Notes: a model not told the origin generated them from the letters alone. A stretch of DNA of 46,794 nt from Thermofontimicrobium_A sp034505795 (GCA_034505795.1 JAPDQM010000021.1:1-46794), one strand, 5' to 3'. Counted from the first letter of the stretch, positions 8,249 through 16,695 are shown. Program-made: numbers and translations.

Positions 8249-9268
8249 ATGAAGCGAATTGGAATTGTCGGTGCTACGGGCTACACCGGCGAGGAGTTAT
8301 TGCGGGTGCTTAGCCGCCACCCTCAAGTTTCAGTGCGTTTTGCCAGTTCCGAACAGGAACAGGGGCAACCGATCACAAAAATTTTTCCGCATCTGCCCCA
8401 CTATCGCGAGATGTCATTCTGTTCGGCGCAGGAAGCCACAGCGATGCCGGTGGACCTGGTCTTTCTTTGTCTTCCAGCCGGCCATTCCGCCAAATGGGCT
8501 AAGCCCTTTTTAGAAAAATCGGTCAAAATCATCGACCTGGGCGCCGATTTTCGGTACGATAGCGCCGCCAGCTATGAACATTGGTGTGCTGAGCCCCATC
8601 CTGATCCGGCGTTGCTAAAGAATTTCACTTATGGGTTACCAGAATGGAATCGGGAACAAATCAAAATCGCGCCAATCGTCAGCAACCCCGGCTGCTATCC
8701 GACCACGGTTTTGCTGCCTGTTATCCCGCTCCTTAAAACAGATACATTAGCGCCGGGTCCCATCATTGTCGACTCCAAATCCGGGATTTCGGGCGCAGGA
8801 GCATCGCCCTCAAAAGCGACTCATTATGGCGCCATTCATGAAAACTTCAGCGCCTACAAACCCGGCCGGGTGCATCGGCATGTCGGCGAAATGGAGCAGG
8901 AACTATCGAAAGCCGCAGGTCGACCGATCCAGGTGGTGTTTACACCGCATCTGGCGCCCATGTTCCGCGGCCTATTTTCTACCATCTATGTTCGATTGAA
9001 ATCAAATCTGAAGCCCGCGGATTTAATAAAATTGCTAGCCGAGGCCTATGTCAATGAACCCTTTGTTAAAGTTCTAACGAACGATCTGCCTTCTGCCAAA
9101 ATGGCCAACCATTCCAATTTTTGTTTTCTCAGTGCCACCACGGTGGCGAATTCCGAGTTCGCCATTTTATTTTCGGCTATCGACAACCTGGGAAAGGGCG
9201 CCAGTTGGCAGGCAGTACAAAATATGAATTTGATGTTGGGATTTCCCGAAACCATGGGTTTACTATGA
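8249..9268 (+). CDS. argC: N-acetyl-gamma-glutamyl-phosphate reductase
   Basis: Reduces N-acetylglutamyl-5-phosphate with NADPH to the semialdehyde, the third step of arginine synthesis. The N-terminus MKRIGIVGATGYTGEELLR is the dinucleotide fold. SNPGCYPT holds the catalytic Cys149, and YGLPEWNR and HRHVGEMEQEL are family motifs. The start at 8249 is chosen because the Rossmann strand begins there and CAGGAG lies 8 bases upstream; a frame opening at 8156 would add 31 unrelated residues. At 339 residues the length is typical. The stop overlaps the argB start (ATGA). Confidence 0.95.
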   Translation: MKRIGIVGATGYTGEELLRVLSRHPQVSVRFASSEQEQGQPITKIFPHLPHYREMSFCSAQEATAMPVDLVFLCLPAGHSAKWAKPFLEKSVKIIDLGADFRYDSAASYEHWCAEPHPDPALLKNFTYGLPEWNREQIKIAPIVSNPGCYPTTVLLPVIPLLKTDTLAPGPIIVDSKSGISGAGASPSKATHYGAIHENFSAYKPGRVHRHVGEMEQELSKAAGRPIQVVFTPHLAPMFRGLFSTIYVRLKSNLKPADLIKLLAEAYVNEPFVKVLTNDLPSAKMANHSNFCFLSATTVANSEFAILFSAIDNLGKGASWQAVQNMNLMLGFPETMGLL

Positions 9269-10047
9269 CTCGAACACGAATCCTACTGAAAATCGGTGGC
9301 AAAGCCTTTGACGGTGAGACCGCTTACCGGGAATTGGCACAAGCGCAACGGCATCTGAGCCACCTTGACTTTATCATCGTCCATGGCGGCGGTGCGGAGA
9401 TTTCTCAGGCCTTGAAAGCCGCCAATCGGCCATCGGTATTTATCGACGGCTTACGGGTAACCACCGCTGAGGACATTGCCATCGTCGAGCAGGTCCTTTC
9501 CGGCACGATCAATAAGCGCATTGCCAATTCGATATCGAAATATGGCGTATCCTGTCGCCGACTCTCCGGCAAGACTGCTGGCTTGCTGCAGGTCAAACCG
9601 CTGCGTCGCCAGGGACAGGATTTCGGCTTCGTAGGCGAGGTTCAGCGGGTCAATCCCGCGCCGGTACTGGAAAGCCTCCAGCAGCATCAATTACCAATCA
9701 TCTCGCCTATTTCCGGCGATGAAACTGGCCATAGCTATAACGTCAATGCCGATAGCGCTGCCGCCGCGATTGCCATCGCCTGCGGGTGCACTGGGCTGGT
9801 CTATTTTACCGATGTTCCCGGCGTGAAAGTAGCGGATCAGGTGCTGCCGCGACTCAATTACGCTCAGGCTAAGCAGCTAATTGCCACCGGTATCATCAAA
9901 GATGGCATGATCGCCAAATTGGAATCCGCATTTTGCGCCTTGCAAGGCAAAGTTCCCTGGGTCCACATCACCGTCTGGCAGGGTCCGGCCACCTTGACAA
10001 ATTTAATGAATCAACAATCAGATTACGGAACCACCATTTTTGAGTAA
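9265..10047 (+). CDS. argB: Acetylglutamate kinase
   Basis: Phosphorylates N-acetylglutamate with ATP, the committed step of arginine synthesis. The 260-residue protein starts at ATG 9265, overlapping the argC stop as ATGA. Amino-acid kinase motifs are LLKIGGKAF, VHGGGAEI, a nucleotide-site segment NADSAAAAIAIACG with TDVPGV, and GIIKDGMIAKLESA. It lacks the long N-terminal helix of hexameric arginine-inhibited NAGKs, which suggests but does not prove a dimeric, arginine-insensitive enzyme. It overlaps a possible TTG start of argD. Confidence 0.94.
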   Translation: MTRTRILLKIGGKAFDGETAYRELAQAQRHLSHLDFIIVHGGGAEISQALKAANRPSVFIDGLRVTTAEDIAIVEQVLSGTINKRIANSISKYGVSCRRLSGKTAGLLQVKPLRRQGQDFGFVGEVQRVNPAPVLESLQQHQLPIISPISGDETGHSYNVNADSAAAAIAIACGCTGLVYFTDVPGVKVADQVLPRLNYAQAKQLIATGIIKDGMIAKLESAFCALQGKVPWVHITVWQGPATLTNLMNQQSDYGTTIFE

Positions 10048-10051
10048 AAAA

Positions 10052-11266
10052 ATGACCACACAACAAATTATCGAAACCGAGCATCGCGTACACCTGCAAA
10101 CCTACGCCCGTAGCGAAATCGTGTTCACCCATGGCCAGGGCGTTTATCTATACGACGCGGACGGTAAGCCATATCTGGATTTTTTGTCTGGCATTGCTGT
10201 CAACGCCCTGGGCCATTGCGATCCCCAACTGCAGGAAGCACTCAGGGAACAAGCTGCCCGGCTGTGGCACTGCTCGAACCTCTACTATTCCGAACCGCAG
10301 GTGAAATTAGCTGCGTTGCTGGTGGAAAACTCATTTGCCGATAAAGTATTTTTCTGCAATAGCGGCACCGAGGCCATTGAAGGCGCTATAAAATTTGCTC
10401 GCAAATGGGCAGCAGTCACCAAAGGCAGTGACTGCTTCGAGATCATCGCGTTCCATCGGTCATTTCATGGTCGCACCATGGGTGCATTATCTGCCACCGG
10501 TCAATCGAAATTCTGGGAAGGCTTCCAACCGCTGCTGCCCGGTTTTCAATTTGCCAATTTCAATGATCTGCCCGATGTCGAGCATCGGATCAATTCCCGC
10601 ACCGCCGCCATTCTGGTGGAGCCGGTGCAGGGCGAAGGCGGCGTCTATCCTGCCGAACCAGCCTTCTTGAGGGGATTGCATCGATTGTGTCAGCAAAATA
10701 ACTGTCTGCTCATCCTGGATGAAATTCAGTGTGGGCTGGGCCGAACAGGCAAAGCGTTTGCGTATGAACATTACGGCATCCAGCCGGATATCATGGCCCT
10801 CGCCAAGCCATTGGCCGCCGGTTTGCCCATGGGCGCTATCTTAATGACTGATGCAGTAGCGAACGCAATCAAATCTGGTGATCACGGTTCTACTTTTGGC
10901 GGCGGCCCCCTGGTAGCCCATGTCGCATTCCATGCGGTCAAGAAAATTCTCGACCAATCGTTGCTGAATCAGGTTGCCGCAAATGGCCACTACCTTGTCG
11001 CCCAACTGTCACAGCGCCTGGCAGATTTTCCTGAGATCACTGCCATCCGCAGCTTGGGCTTCATGATCGGCATCGACCTGGCGTTAGATGTGAAAAAGGT
11101 CGTTAGTGCCTGCATGCAACACGGCCTGATCGTTGGCCGGGCCGGAGAAAACACGCTGCGGCTGACACCGCCGCTCATCATTACCAAAACGCATATTGAC
11201 GAAGCAATCGATAAACTGATCCAATCAATTTTATTAGTTAGAGAAAATCATGGTAAGAAGAGCTAA
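10052..11266 (+). CDS. argD: Acetylornithine aminotransferase
   Basis: A class III PLP-dependent aminotransferase that makes N-acetylornithine from the semialdehyde and glutamate. Motifs in order: YLDFLSGIAVNALGH, FFCNSGTEAIEGAIKFAR, FHGRTMGALSATG, LVEPVQGEGGVYP, ILDEIQCGLGRTG and MALAKPLAAGLPMGA, with Lys252 the expected Schiff-base lysine. ATG 10052 is chosen; an in-frame TTG at 10040 would overlap argB. Length (404 residues) is typical. The 3' end overlaps the next gene by 17 bp, indicating translational coupling. Confidence 0.94.
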   Translation: MTTQQIIETEHRVHLQTYARSEIVFTHGQGVYLYDADGKPYLDFLSGIAVNALGHCDPQLQEALREQAARLWHCSNLYYSEPQVKLAALLVENSFADKVFFCNSGTEAIEGAIKFARKWAAVTKGSDCFEIIAFHRSFHGRTMGALSATGQSKFWEGFQPLLPGFQFANFNDLPDVEHRINSRTAAILVEPVQGEGGVYPAEPAFLRGLHRLCQQNNCLLILDEIQCGLGRTGKAFAYEHYGIQPDIMALAKPLAAGLPMGAILMTDAVANAIKSGDHGSTFGGGPLVAHVAFHAVKKILDQSLLNQVAANGHYLVAQLSQRLADFPEITAIRSLGFMIGIDLALDVKKVVSACMQHGLIVGRAGENTLRLTPPLIITKTHIDEAIDKLIQSILLVRENHGKKS

Positions 11267-11708
11267 AATTAAAGATGTCACCCAATTGGTTCGCATGGTC
11301 AACCAATATGCGGCAAAAGGAGAAATGCTTGCCCGACCGCTATCGCAGGTCTACAATTCGATTCGCGATTACGTGGTTATCGAAGATAACGGCCAGATAA
11401 TCGCCTGTGGCGCCTTGCACGTGGTATGGGATAATGTTGCTGAGGTAAGAACCGTGGCTGTAGCGCCGGATCGTGTGGGTCAGGGATTGGGTCGCAAAAT
11501 TGTCGAATTTCTTATCGACGATGCTTATGAATTGGACTTGCCCCAAATTTTTACGCTGACTTACAAACCCGCCTTTTTCGAAAAATTCGGGTTCAAACGG
11601 GTGGATAAAAAAGAACTACCGCATAAAGCCTGGCAGGATTGTTTAAATTGTCCCAAGTTTCCGGAGTGCGATGAAGTGCCGCTAATAAAAATTCTTACGA
11701 AGAAATAA
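11250..11708 (+). CDS. Short GNAT-type N-acetylglutamate synthase (ArgA-like)
   Basis: A 152-residue GNAT acetyltransferase resembling the short, kinase-less N-acetylglutamate synthases. The acetyl-CoA loop is VAVAPDRVGQGLGRKIVEFL, followed by TYKPAFFEKFGFKRVDKKELPHKAW and a four-cysteine tail CLNCPKFPEC plus DEVPL, which is typical of this subgroup. It would make N-acetylglutamate from glutamate and acetyl-CoA, starting or topping up the cycle also served by ArgJ. It overlaps argD by 17 bp and ends the cluster. The symbol is left blank because it is not the classical fused ArgA. Confidence 0.85.
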   Translation: MVRRAKIKDVTQLVRMVNQYAAKGEMLARPLSQVYNSIRDYVVIEDNGQIIACGALHVVWDNVAEVRTVAVAPDRVGQGLGRKIVEFLIDDAYELDLPQIFTLTYKPAFFEKFGFKRVDKKELPHKAWQDCLNCPKFPECDEVPLIKILTKK

Positions 11709-11710
11709 TT

Positions 11711-11800
11711 TTTCAAGGCTGCCATTTGCTTCTAAGGCAGGCGGGCAACTCGTATCCTCCCATCGGTGCCCGATCCGACGCCCTTGAAATCATTTTTTGC
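11711..11800 (+). terminator. Possible terminator of the arg cluster
   Basis: TTTCAAGG at 11711-11718 pairs with CCTTGAAA at 11782-11789, and an inner CGGGCA (11742-11747) pairs with TGCCCG (11767-11772), giving a two-part stem. It is followed by TCATTTTTTG. It lies just after the last arg gene, facing the convergent response regulator gene. Confidence 0.4.
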
Positions 11801-11939
11801 TTTTTCAAAAGTCAAGATAAAAATCCTTCCTTCGACTCAAAGGGCATGGACATCAGCCGTGGCCAATCATATCCTGAACATGATTTTGGCTGAATGGGAA
11901 GCTAAATCACGTTGGTAAAAATTTTGCCTGGCACCGCCG

Positions 11940-12362
11940 TCAATTCGTAAGCGTCTGTTGCTGATAGCTGGACGACTTGAGAGAGAGTTCCGTGCGCCTT
12001 GCCAATGCTTGCTGAACCGCACCCCGGAGCTCATTCGGCGTAAATGGCTTGGCCAGAGAAGCGGCTGCCCCCATTTGGATGATTTCATCGAGCAATTCTG
12101 GTGTACCATAGCCAGTGATAGCGATAATCATGATACTGGGATCGTATTTGCGAATGGACTCGATCAATTGTTTGCCGGATATTTGGGGCATCATGATATC
12201 CAAAATCACCAGATCATATTCATGATCATGCAATTTAGCTAGGCCAATAATTCCGTTTTCGGCAAAATCAACTTCGTAGCCTGCTGGCTCTAAGGTCTGT
12301 TGACAGCCGACGCGGATTACATATTCATCATCTATAATTAAAATTCTTGCTTTCTTTTTCAT
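11940..12362 (-). CDS. Single-domain response regulator
   Basis: A 140-residue CheY-like receiver without an output domain. Acidic pair Asp11-Asp12 (ILIIDDEY), phospho-acceptor Asp55 (VILDIMMP), the conserved Thr in ITGYG and Lys in AKPFTP are all present, so it should be phosphorylatable. The 20-residue C-terminal tail is polar (SSSYQQQTLTN) and of no known role. It lies beyond the terminator that ends the formate dehydrogenase operon and has 284 bp of upstream sequence, so it is probably transcribed alone. It likely relays phosphate from one of the nearby kinases. Confidence 0.88.
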   Translation of the reverse strand: MKKKARILIIDDEYVIRVGCQQTLEPAGYEVDFAENGIIGLAKLHDHEYDLVILDIMMPQISGKQLIESIRKYDPSIMIIAITGYGTPELLDEIIQMGAAASLAKPFTPNELRGAVQQALARRTELSLKSSSYQQQTLTN

Positions 12363-12550
12363 AGGTTCTTGCCTTTAATGATCTTCGGCCACTGTGTTGC
12401 TTTCAGAAATCATTATCACCTTTTCTATTTTTTAAAATAGGCTATTGGATCGAATTTCACTTCATCGGAAGTGAATATGTTCCTTTTTTCACTGGATTGG
12501 AACTCAAGCCAGCATTAATGCAGTTTTCACATTTCCAAATCGTTTCCGAC

Positions 12551-12608
12551 ATAAAAAAATATCGGGTGTTCACCATGGAGGTACTATGAGAGACCATCGA
12601 ACACCCGA
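12551..12608 (-). terminator. Intrinsic terminator of the formate dehydrogenase operon
   Basis: On the - strand a 10-bp perfect stem TCGGGTGTTC/GAACACCCGA (arms 12599-12608 and 12562-12571) closes a 27-base loop that has a smaller inner stem (GATGG/CCATG). It is followed by ATATTTTTTT. It lies 39 bp past the stop of the receiver gene after nuoF. Confidence 0.75.
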
Positions 12609-12646
12609 CATTTTCACTGCCAAAGAAAATCAGGAGAAAAATCTCG

Positions 12647-13018
12647 CTACTCCGATTTGATATATTTTTTGACCATCGCTAACAGCTCATCGGCTTTGAG
12701 TGGCTTCTGGAGATACTCTTTAACAGGTACGGCCATGGTATCAAAAATCTGCTGCGCGGCATTGGCGAAAGATGACAGGATGACAACCGGCGACTTGATG
12801 TGCAGCGCCGCTATTTCGTCAGCCAACCTGACGCCTGTGTCCACCTCTTCCATCATCACATCCAGCAAAATGAAATCAGGTTGCTTCTCCTTTATGAGCT
12901 TCAAACCCGCAGCACCGCTCTCGGCCTCCAGAACCTCGTAATTCTGAGACTCAAGAACCACCTTTGCTTGTTCCCTGAAATCAATATCGTCATCGATGAT
13001 CAATATCTTTTTAGCCAT
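12647..13018 (-). CDS. Single-domain response regulator linked to NuoF
   Basis: A 123-residue receiver (ILIIDDDIDF, phospho-Asp in FILLDVMMEEVDTG, Lys in YLQKPLKADE) with no output domain. The start is ATG 13018, preceded by a strong GGAGGAAACC; a frame four codons longer exists. The extended loop MMEEVDTG after the acceptor Asp recurs as MMETIDEG in the receiver at 28941-29345, so both belong to one subfamily. It follows nuoF by 13 bp and is the last gene of the formate dehydrogenase operon, which ties it to control of formate or redox metabolism. Confidence 0.9.
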   Translation of the reverse strand: MAKKILIIDDDIDFREQAKVVLESQNYEVLEAESGAAGLKLIKEKQPDFILLDVMMEEVDTGVRLADEIAALHIKSPVVILSSFANAAQQIFDTMAVPVKEYLQKPLKADELLAMVKKYIKSE

Positions 13019-13031
13019 GGTTTCCTCCAAA

Positions 13032-14279
13032 CTATTTGGCTAACGCCTCAAATTCTTCCCGGAATTTATGAATCATGCTCTGAATCGCCATCGCGGCGGC
13101 ATCTCCCAACGGGCATAGGGTTGAACCATTTACCGATCGGCTGATCTTCAGAATTGTCTCTATGTCGTCCCGGCTTCCTTCACCGCTTAATAGCATTTCC
13201 AGAATTTGTTGAATTTTCGAGATCCCCTCCCGACAGGGGGCACATTGACCACATGATTCGTGGGCATAGAAATTGGCTGTTGTCAGGGCAACCTCGGGAA
13301 TCGACGCATCCTCATCCATCACGATGATACCCCCCGAACCCAACATCGTATTGGCTTTGACGCACGAATCGAAGTCCATCGCCAGATCAATTTCATCGGC
13401 CTTCAGGATTGTTGCCGAAAGCCCGCCGGGGATGACCGCTTTCAAACGCTTGCCGTTCCTGACGCCACCCGCGGCCTGCTCGATCAAGTCTTTCAAATTC
13501 GTGCCAAAGGGATATTCATAAACCCCCGGCTTATTGACGTGTCCTGAAATTCCGTACAGCTTGGTACCTGCACTCTGAAACGACCCCATCAGCTTAAAAG
13601 TTTCCGCCCCCTCGCGCAGGATGATCGGGATACAGGCTAATGTCTCGACATTGTTGATGATGGTAGGACAGCCGTACAAGCCGACCCCAGCGGGAAATGG
13701 CGGTTTCACCCGCGGCTGACCGCGCTTGCCTTCCACTGATTCGATGAGCGCCGTTTCTTCGCCACAAATGTAGGCGCCCGCGCCTCGCATCACCACAATA
13801 TCATAATCGAATCCCTGACCCAGGATATTTTTACCGAGAAAATTGGCAGTCCGCGCATTATCGATCGCTCGCTCCAGTTTTTCAGCCAGCCAGCGGAATT
13901 CCCCACGAATATAGATCACGCCCATTTCCCCGCGAATAGCATAACCGGTGATTGTCATGCCCTCAATCAGCAACAGCGGATCATGCTCCATAATGACCCG
14001 ATCCTTGAATGTGCCCGGTTCACCCTCATCGGCATTGCAGATCAGGTAATGGGGCTTCGTCTTCTCTTTGGGTAGAAACGACCACTTGAACCCCGTAGGA
14101 AATCCTGCGCCCCCGCGACCGCGTAGAAACGATCGTTTGACCTCCTCCACAATATCCTGCGGTTTCATCGTTAATGCCTTTTTCAGCCCCTCATAGCCGC
14201 CATCCTTAACGTAATTTTCGACCTTTTCCATGCCGGGAACGCCGACATGACGGGTTAATATCTTCTTCTCTTCGATCAT
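13032..14279 (-). CDS. nuoF: NADH-binding flavoprotein subunit, NuoF family
   Basis: The FMN- and NAD(H)-binding subunit of complex I-like dehydrogenases, 415 residues. Visible sites are the FMN loop RGRGGAGFPTG (residues 53-63), NADEGEPGTFKDR, the NADH site GAGAYICGEETALIESVEG and the 4Fe-4S ligands in ESCGQCAPCREG plus a distal Cys in TLCPLGDAAAM. It lacks the N-terminal thioredoxin-like and C-terminal ferredoxin domains of hydrogenase HydB. With NuoE and FdhA, and no other complex I genes nearby, it most likely passes electrons from formate to NAD+. The gap to nuoE is 16 bp, with GAGG before the ATG. The product could equally be named FdhB/FdsB. Confidence 0.92.
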   Translation of the reverse strand: MIEEKKILTRHVGVPGMEKVENYVKDGGYEGLKKALTMKPQDIVEEVKRSFLRGRGGAGFPTGFKWSFLPKEKTKPHYLICNADEGEPGTFKDRVIMEHDPLLLIEGMTITGYAIRGEMGVIYIRGEFRWLAEKLERAIDNARTANFLGKNILGQGFDYDIVVMRGAGAYICGEETALIESVEGKRGQPRVKPPFPAGVGLYGCPTIINNVETLACIPIILREGAETFKLMGSFQSAGTKLYGISGHVNKPGVYEYPFGTNLKDLIEQAAGGVRNGKRLKAVIPGGLSATILKADEIDLAMDFDSCVKANTMLGSGGIIVMDEDASIPEVALTTANFYAHESCGQCAPCREGISKIQQILEMLLSGEGSRDDIETILKISRSVNGSTLCPLGDAAAMAIQSMIHKFREEFEALAK

Positions 14280-14295
14280 TATGCTTCGCCTCGCG

Positions 14296-14805
14296 CTATT
14301 TTAACGATTTCAAAATCGCATCGACCTTTTGGGCATCCAGATTTTCATAATACTGATCATTGATCATCATCACTGGCGCCGTGCCACACGCACCCAGACA
14401 CTCAACCAGCGACAATGTAAATTTCTTATCCGGCGTGGTGTCACCGGGCTTGATCTTCAATTTCTTCGAAATATACTCGATGATATGCTTTGCGCCCAGC
14501 AAAGAGCATGATACATTCCGACAGACCTGGATATGATATTTGCCCACTGGTTTCTTATTGAACATGGTGTAAAATGTCAACACGCCGTAGATCTGATTGG
14601 GTGTGGTCTTTAACAATGCTGCCAATTGATATATCGCTGCCGGTGGCACCCAGCCGAACTGATCCTGGATCAGATGCAATGCCGGAATCAGAGCTGAATT
14701 CCGTTGCGGAAATTTGGCGGTCAGGGCGTTGATTTTTGCCACGACTTCATCACTCAAAATGAATTCAGATGACTCCATCTTATGTGGAGAAGGTGATGCT
14801 GACAT
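14296..14805 (-). CDS. nuoE: 2Fe-2S thioredoxin-like subunit, NuoE family
   Basis: A 169-residue subunit that partners NuoF. An N-terminal four-helix region (LTAKFPQRNSALIPALHLIQ, then GVLTFYTMF) precedes a thioredoxin-like domain with the four [2Fe-2S] ligands Cys95, Cys100 (CRNVSC), Cys136 and Cys140 (CLGAC). It accepts or passes electrons at the FMN of NuoF. TTGGAGG lies about 10 bases before ATG 14805. It begins the nuoE-nuoF-receiver group, separated from the carbonic anhydrase gene by 384 bp of repeats and a hairpin. Confidence 0.93.
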   Translation of the reverse strand: MSASPSPHKMESSEFILSDEVVAKINALTAKFPQRNSALIPALHLIQDQFGWVPPAAIYQLAALLKTTPNQIYGVLTFYTMFNKKPVGKYHIQVCRNVSCSLLGAKHIIEYISKKLKIKPGDTTPDKKFTLSLVECLGACGTAPVMMINDQYYENLDAQKVDAILKSLK

Positions 14806-14834
14806 ATTAAGTAACCTCCAAGTGATATTGAAAG

Positions 14835-14877
14835 GGAGTGCCGCGCGGTGAAAATAGGCACCGCACTCCTGTTTTTT
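14835..14877. other. Hairpin in the leader of nuoE
   Basis: GGAGTG-CCGC-GCGGTG pairs with CACCGCACTCC (14859-14869), an 11-bp stem with one four-base bulge. T6 follows on the + strand, where no gene needs it. On the - strand the hairpin lies 30 bases before nuoE and is followed by CTTTCAATATC, so it may be a processing or stability element, or part of an attenuator. Confidence 0.5.
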
Positions 14878-14890
14878 AATCTATAATTGG

Positions 14891-15035
14891 TACTGCTTGG
14901 TCAGATTAACGAAATAGTTATGTTGGAAGATATTTACATCCCCCCCTGCCCCCCCTTCAAAGGGGGGAACGATAGCAAGTCCCGCTTTAAAGGGTGATTT
15001 AGGGGGATGTTAAAATCGAATCTGCCTAAGCAGTA
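14891..15035. repeat. Nested palindromic intergenic element
   Basis: Outer arms TACTGCTTGGTCAGATT (14891-14907) and AATCTGCCTAAGCAGTA (15019-15035) are inverted with two mismatches. Inside, TTTACATCCCCCC faces GGGGGATGTTAAA, and CCCCCCTTCAAAGGGGGG forms a third inverted repeat. It is a nested palindrome of about 145 bp, of the dispersed non-coding kind found in many environmental genomes. With the next element it fills most of the gap between the carbonic anhydrase gene and nuoE. Confidence 0.75.
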
Positions 15036-15037
15036 TT

Positions 15038-15188
15038 AGAGTTCTGCCAAGTTAGAATTCTGTAGTCATTTCGATCCGCCAGTTGGCGGAGAGGAATCTG
15101 TATTTCTCATCCAATCTATTGATTAACCAGATTCCTCACTGCTAACTACTAGATCGGAAAAACATTTTTTACTGTTCTGCAGAAGTCT
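15038..15188. repeat. MITE-like dispersed repeat, copy 1
   Basis: This 151-bp element begins AGAGTTCTGCC and ends GTTCTGCAGAAGTCT, so its ends are imperfect inverted repeats. Internally GTCATTTCGATCCGCCAG, TTGGCGGAGAGGAATCTG and CCAGATTCCTCACTGC match the second copy at 30149-30310 in the same order. It ends 2 bp from the carbonic anhydrase stop codon. No protein is encoded. Confidence 0.85.
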
Positions 15189-15189
15189 A

Positions 15190-15825
15190 TTAATCCATTA
15201 TTTCTACCAGCCCATCGCTCAAATCATAGAAGGCACCAACTATTTTTAATTTTTCCTGTTGAAGGGCATTGGCAACGATCGGCGCTGCTTTCAGGCGACT
15301 TATCTCCAGCTCGACATTCTTTCGTGCGGCGCGATCAATGAGCTGCTCGCCATGCCCCGATACTTGATCAACCGATGGCTTGATATTTTCCACCAGTTTG
15401 CCAATCGAGCCCTCAGCCGATAGATTTTTTTCGAGCATTTCAATCGTAGCAGTGACCGCACCACAGCGGCTATGGCCCAAAACCATGATCAACGGAATGC
15501 CCAACTCAAAGACACCAAATTCGATGCTGCCTAAAACCGCCTCATCGATCACCTGCCCAGCACTGCGAATTACGAACAGATCGCCCAGCCCCTGATCAAA
15601 AATCAATTCTGGCGGCACCCGAGAATCGACGCAGCCCAGGATGATAGCGAACGGCTGCTGCCCTTTCGTAATCTCGAGGCGACGGCTTTCGCTGCGATGG
15701 GGACCGATGGCTTTATCCGCAGCAAATCGTCGATTCCCTTCCAGCAAACGATTCAAAGCCTCGTCGGCAGATATTTTTAATGGTGCGGTCATTTTTAATT
15801 GTAACTCATGTTTGATATTATTCAC
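15190..15825 (-). CDS. Beta-class carbonic anhydrase
   Basis: A 211-residue zinc enzyme that interconverts CO2 and bicarbonate. Zinc ligands and the catalytic dyad are present: Cys65-x-Asp67-x-Arg69 (GCVDSRVPPE), then His118 and Cys121 (LGHSRCGAV). The start is GTG 15825, overlapping the stop of the upstream heme-protein gene by 8 bp; an in-frame ATG at 15792 (MTAPLKIS) is an alternative and lacks a ribosome site. There is no signal peptide, so it is cytosolic. In a formate dehydrogenase operon it would hydrate CO2 from formate oxidation, or supply CO2 for the reverse reaction. Confidence 0.93.
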   Translation of the reverse strand: MNNIKHELQLKMTAPLKISADEALNRLLEGNRRFAADKAIGPHRSESRRLEITKGQQPFAIILGCVDSRVPPELIFDQGLGDLFVIRSAGQVIDEAVLGSIEFGVFELGIPLIMVLGHSRCGAVTATIEMLEKNLSAEGSIGKLVENIKPSVDQVSGHGEQLIDRAARKNVELEISRLKAAPIVANALQQEKLKIVGAFYDLSDGLVEIMD

Positions 15826-16645
15826 ATTTTACTTCTATTGCTTCAATGATATCCAGCGCTGAATCCAGCACGCTCAAATCCGAAAAAATCGTTCCATCTT
15901 TTCCCGCAGGATGGCCGTGCCCAATTTTTTTTAGCCAAACCGCTGATGGCTTGGTACCGATCGGCAATTCACCCTGCCAGACAATCGACGGTTGCCCCGA
16001 TCCCATCTTACCGCCACTGTAATTCTGATCATTCTCACTGACAGCTTCTTTGAATGCGTTATTGAAATCTTTTGAATGATTGATCTCTGCTTTGATGATA
16101 TATTTTCCCGGCTTCAGATCGGCTGGAATTGGCCACGCTCTGGTGAAGCCAGTTTTGGGTGTTGCGCCAGTAATCGTTGCCAGATCAGAATTGGGATCGA
16201 TGATTTTTTCCTTGGCCGTATGCAAATCGTGGCAACTGGCACAGGTGGGTTTTTCCATCCATCCGCCCGCCTGATGTTGGTGAACCCACACGGGCAGCGA
16301 CGACGGTCGCCGAATCTCACCTTTCTTTTCGCCTGGTGAAGAACGCCAAGCCTGAACCGCTGTACGATAAGTGACGTAGAGTGTGGTTAGATAATTGCCC
16401 TCGCTGTCCTCCAGCCAGAACGCCATCTGCGGTTGATTGGTCACTTTGATCAAGCCCATGATCCGAAACGAATGTCGCCAATGAGCTCCAGGCTTAACCG
16501 TAACGGAAATTTTCTGATTTTGCATGGCTTGGGCTTGGGCCGTTTCTTTTTGAATCGAAATCAATGACCCAATTAGAAAAAGAATCGAAAAGAAAATATT
16601 GGCTTTCTGAGACTTCAAGATTTCCACTCCTGATTTTAATGGCAA
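15818..16645 (-). CDS. Periplasmic mono-heme c protein, DUF2271-like
   Basis: A 275-residue exported protein: a hydrophobic stretch at about residues 16-32 (IFFSILFLIGSLISI) ending near AQAQA looks like a signal peptide, though the true start may be a TTG about 10 codons in. One heme c motif, CASCHDLH, sits near residue 136. Around it, AFWLEDSEGNYLTTLYVTY, RRPSSLPVWVHQH, TGATPKTGF and IIKAEINHSKDFN resemble the DUF2271 family of periplasmic proteins, which I recall normally lacks heme. It is the only c-type cytochrome candidate in the operon and could be an extracytoplasmic electron carrier. Function unproven. Confidence 0.65.
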   Translation of the reverse strand: MPLKSGVEILKSQKANIFFSILFLIGSLISIQKETAQAQAMQNQKISVTVKPGAHWRHSFRIMGLIKVTNQPQMAFWLEDSEGNYLTTLYVTYRTAVQAWRSSPGEKKGEIRRPSSLPVWVHQHQAGGWMEKPTCASCHDLHTAKEKIIDPNSDLATITGATPKTGFTRAWPIPADLKPGKYIIKAEINHSKDFNNAFKEAVSENDQNYSGGKMGSGQPSIVWQGELPIGTKPSAVWLKKIGHGHPAGKDGTIFSDLSVLDSALDIIEAIEVKCE

Positions 16646-16695
16646 TGAACTCAGCCCGATCGAAGCAGCTAGAAAAAAATCCGTTGGGTAAAAAC

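Noticed and set aside
14891..15188. CRISPR-like array in the repeats near nuoE
   Set aside because: The repeats are inverted and not evenly spaced direct repeats with spacers; no cas genes are present.
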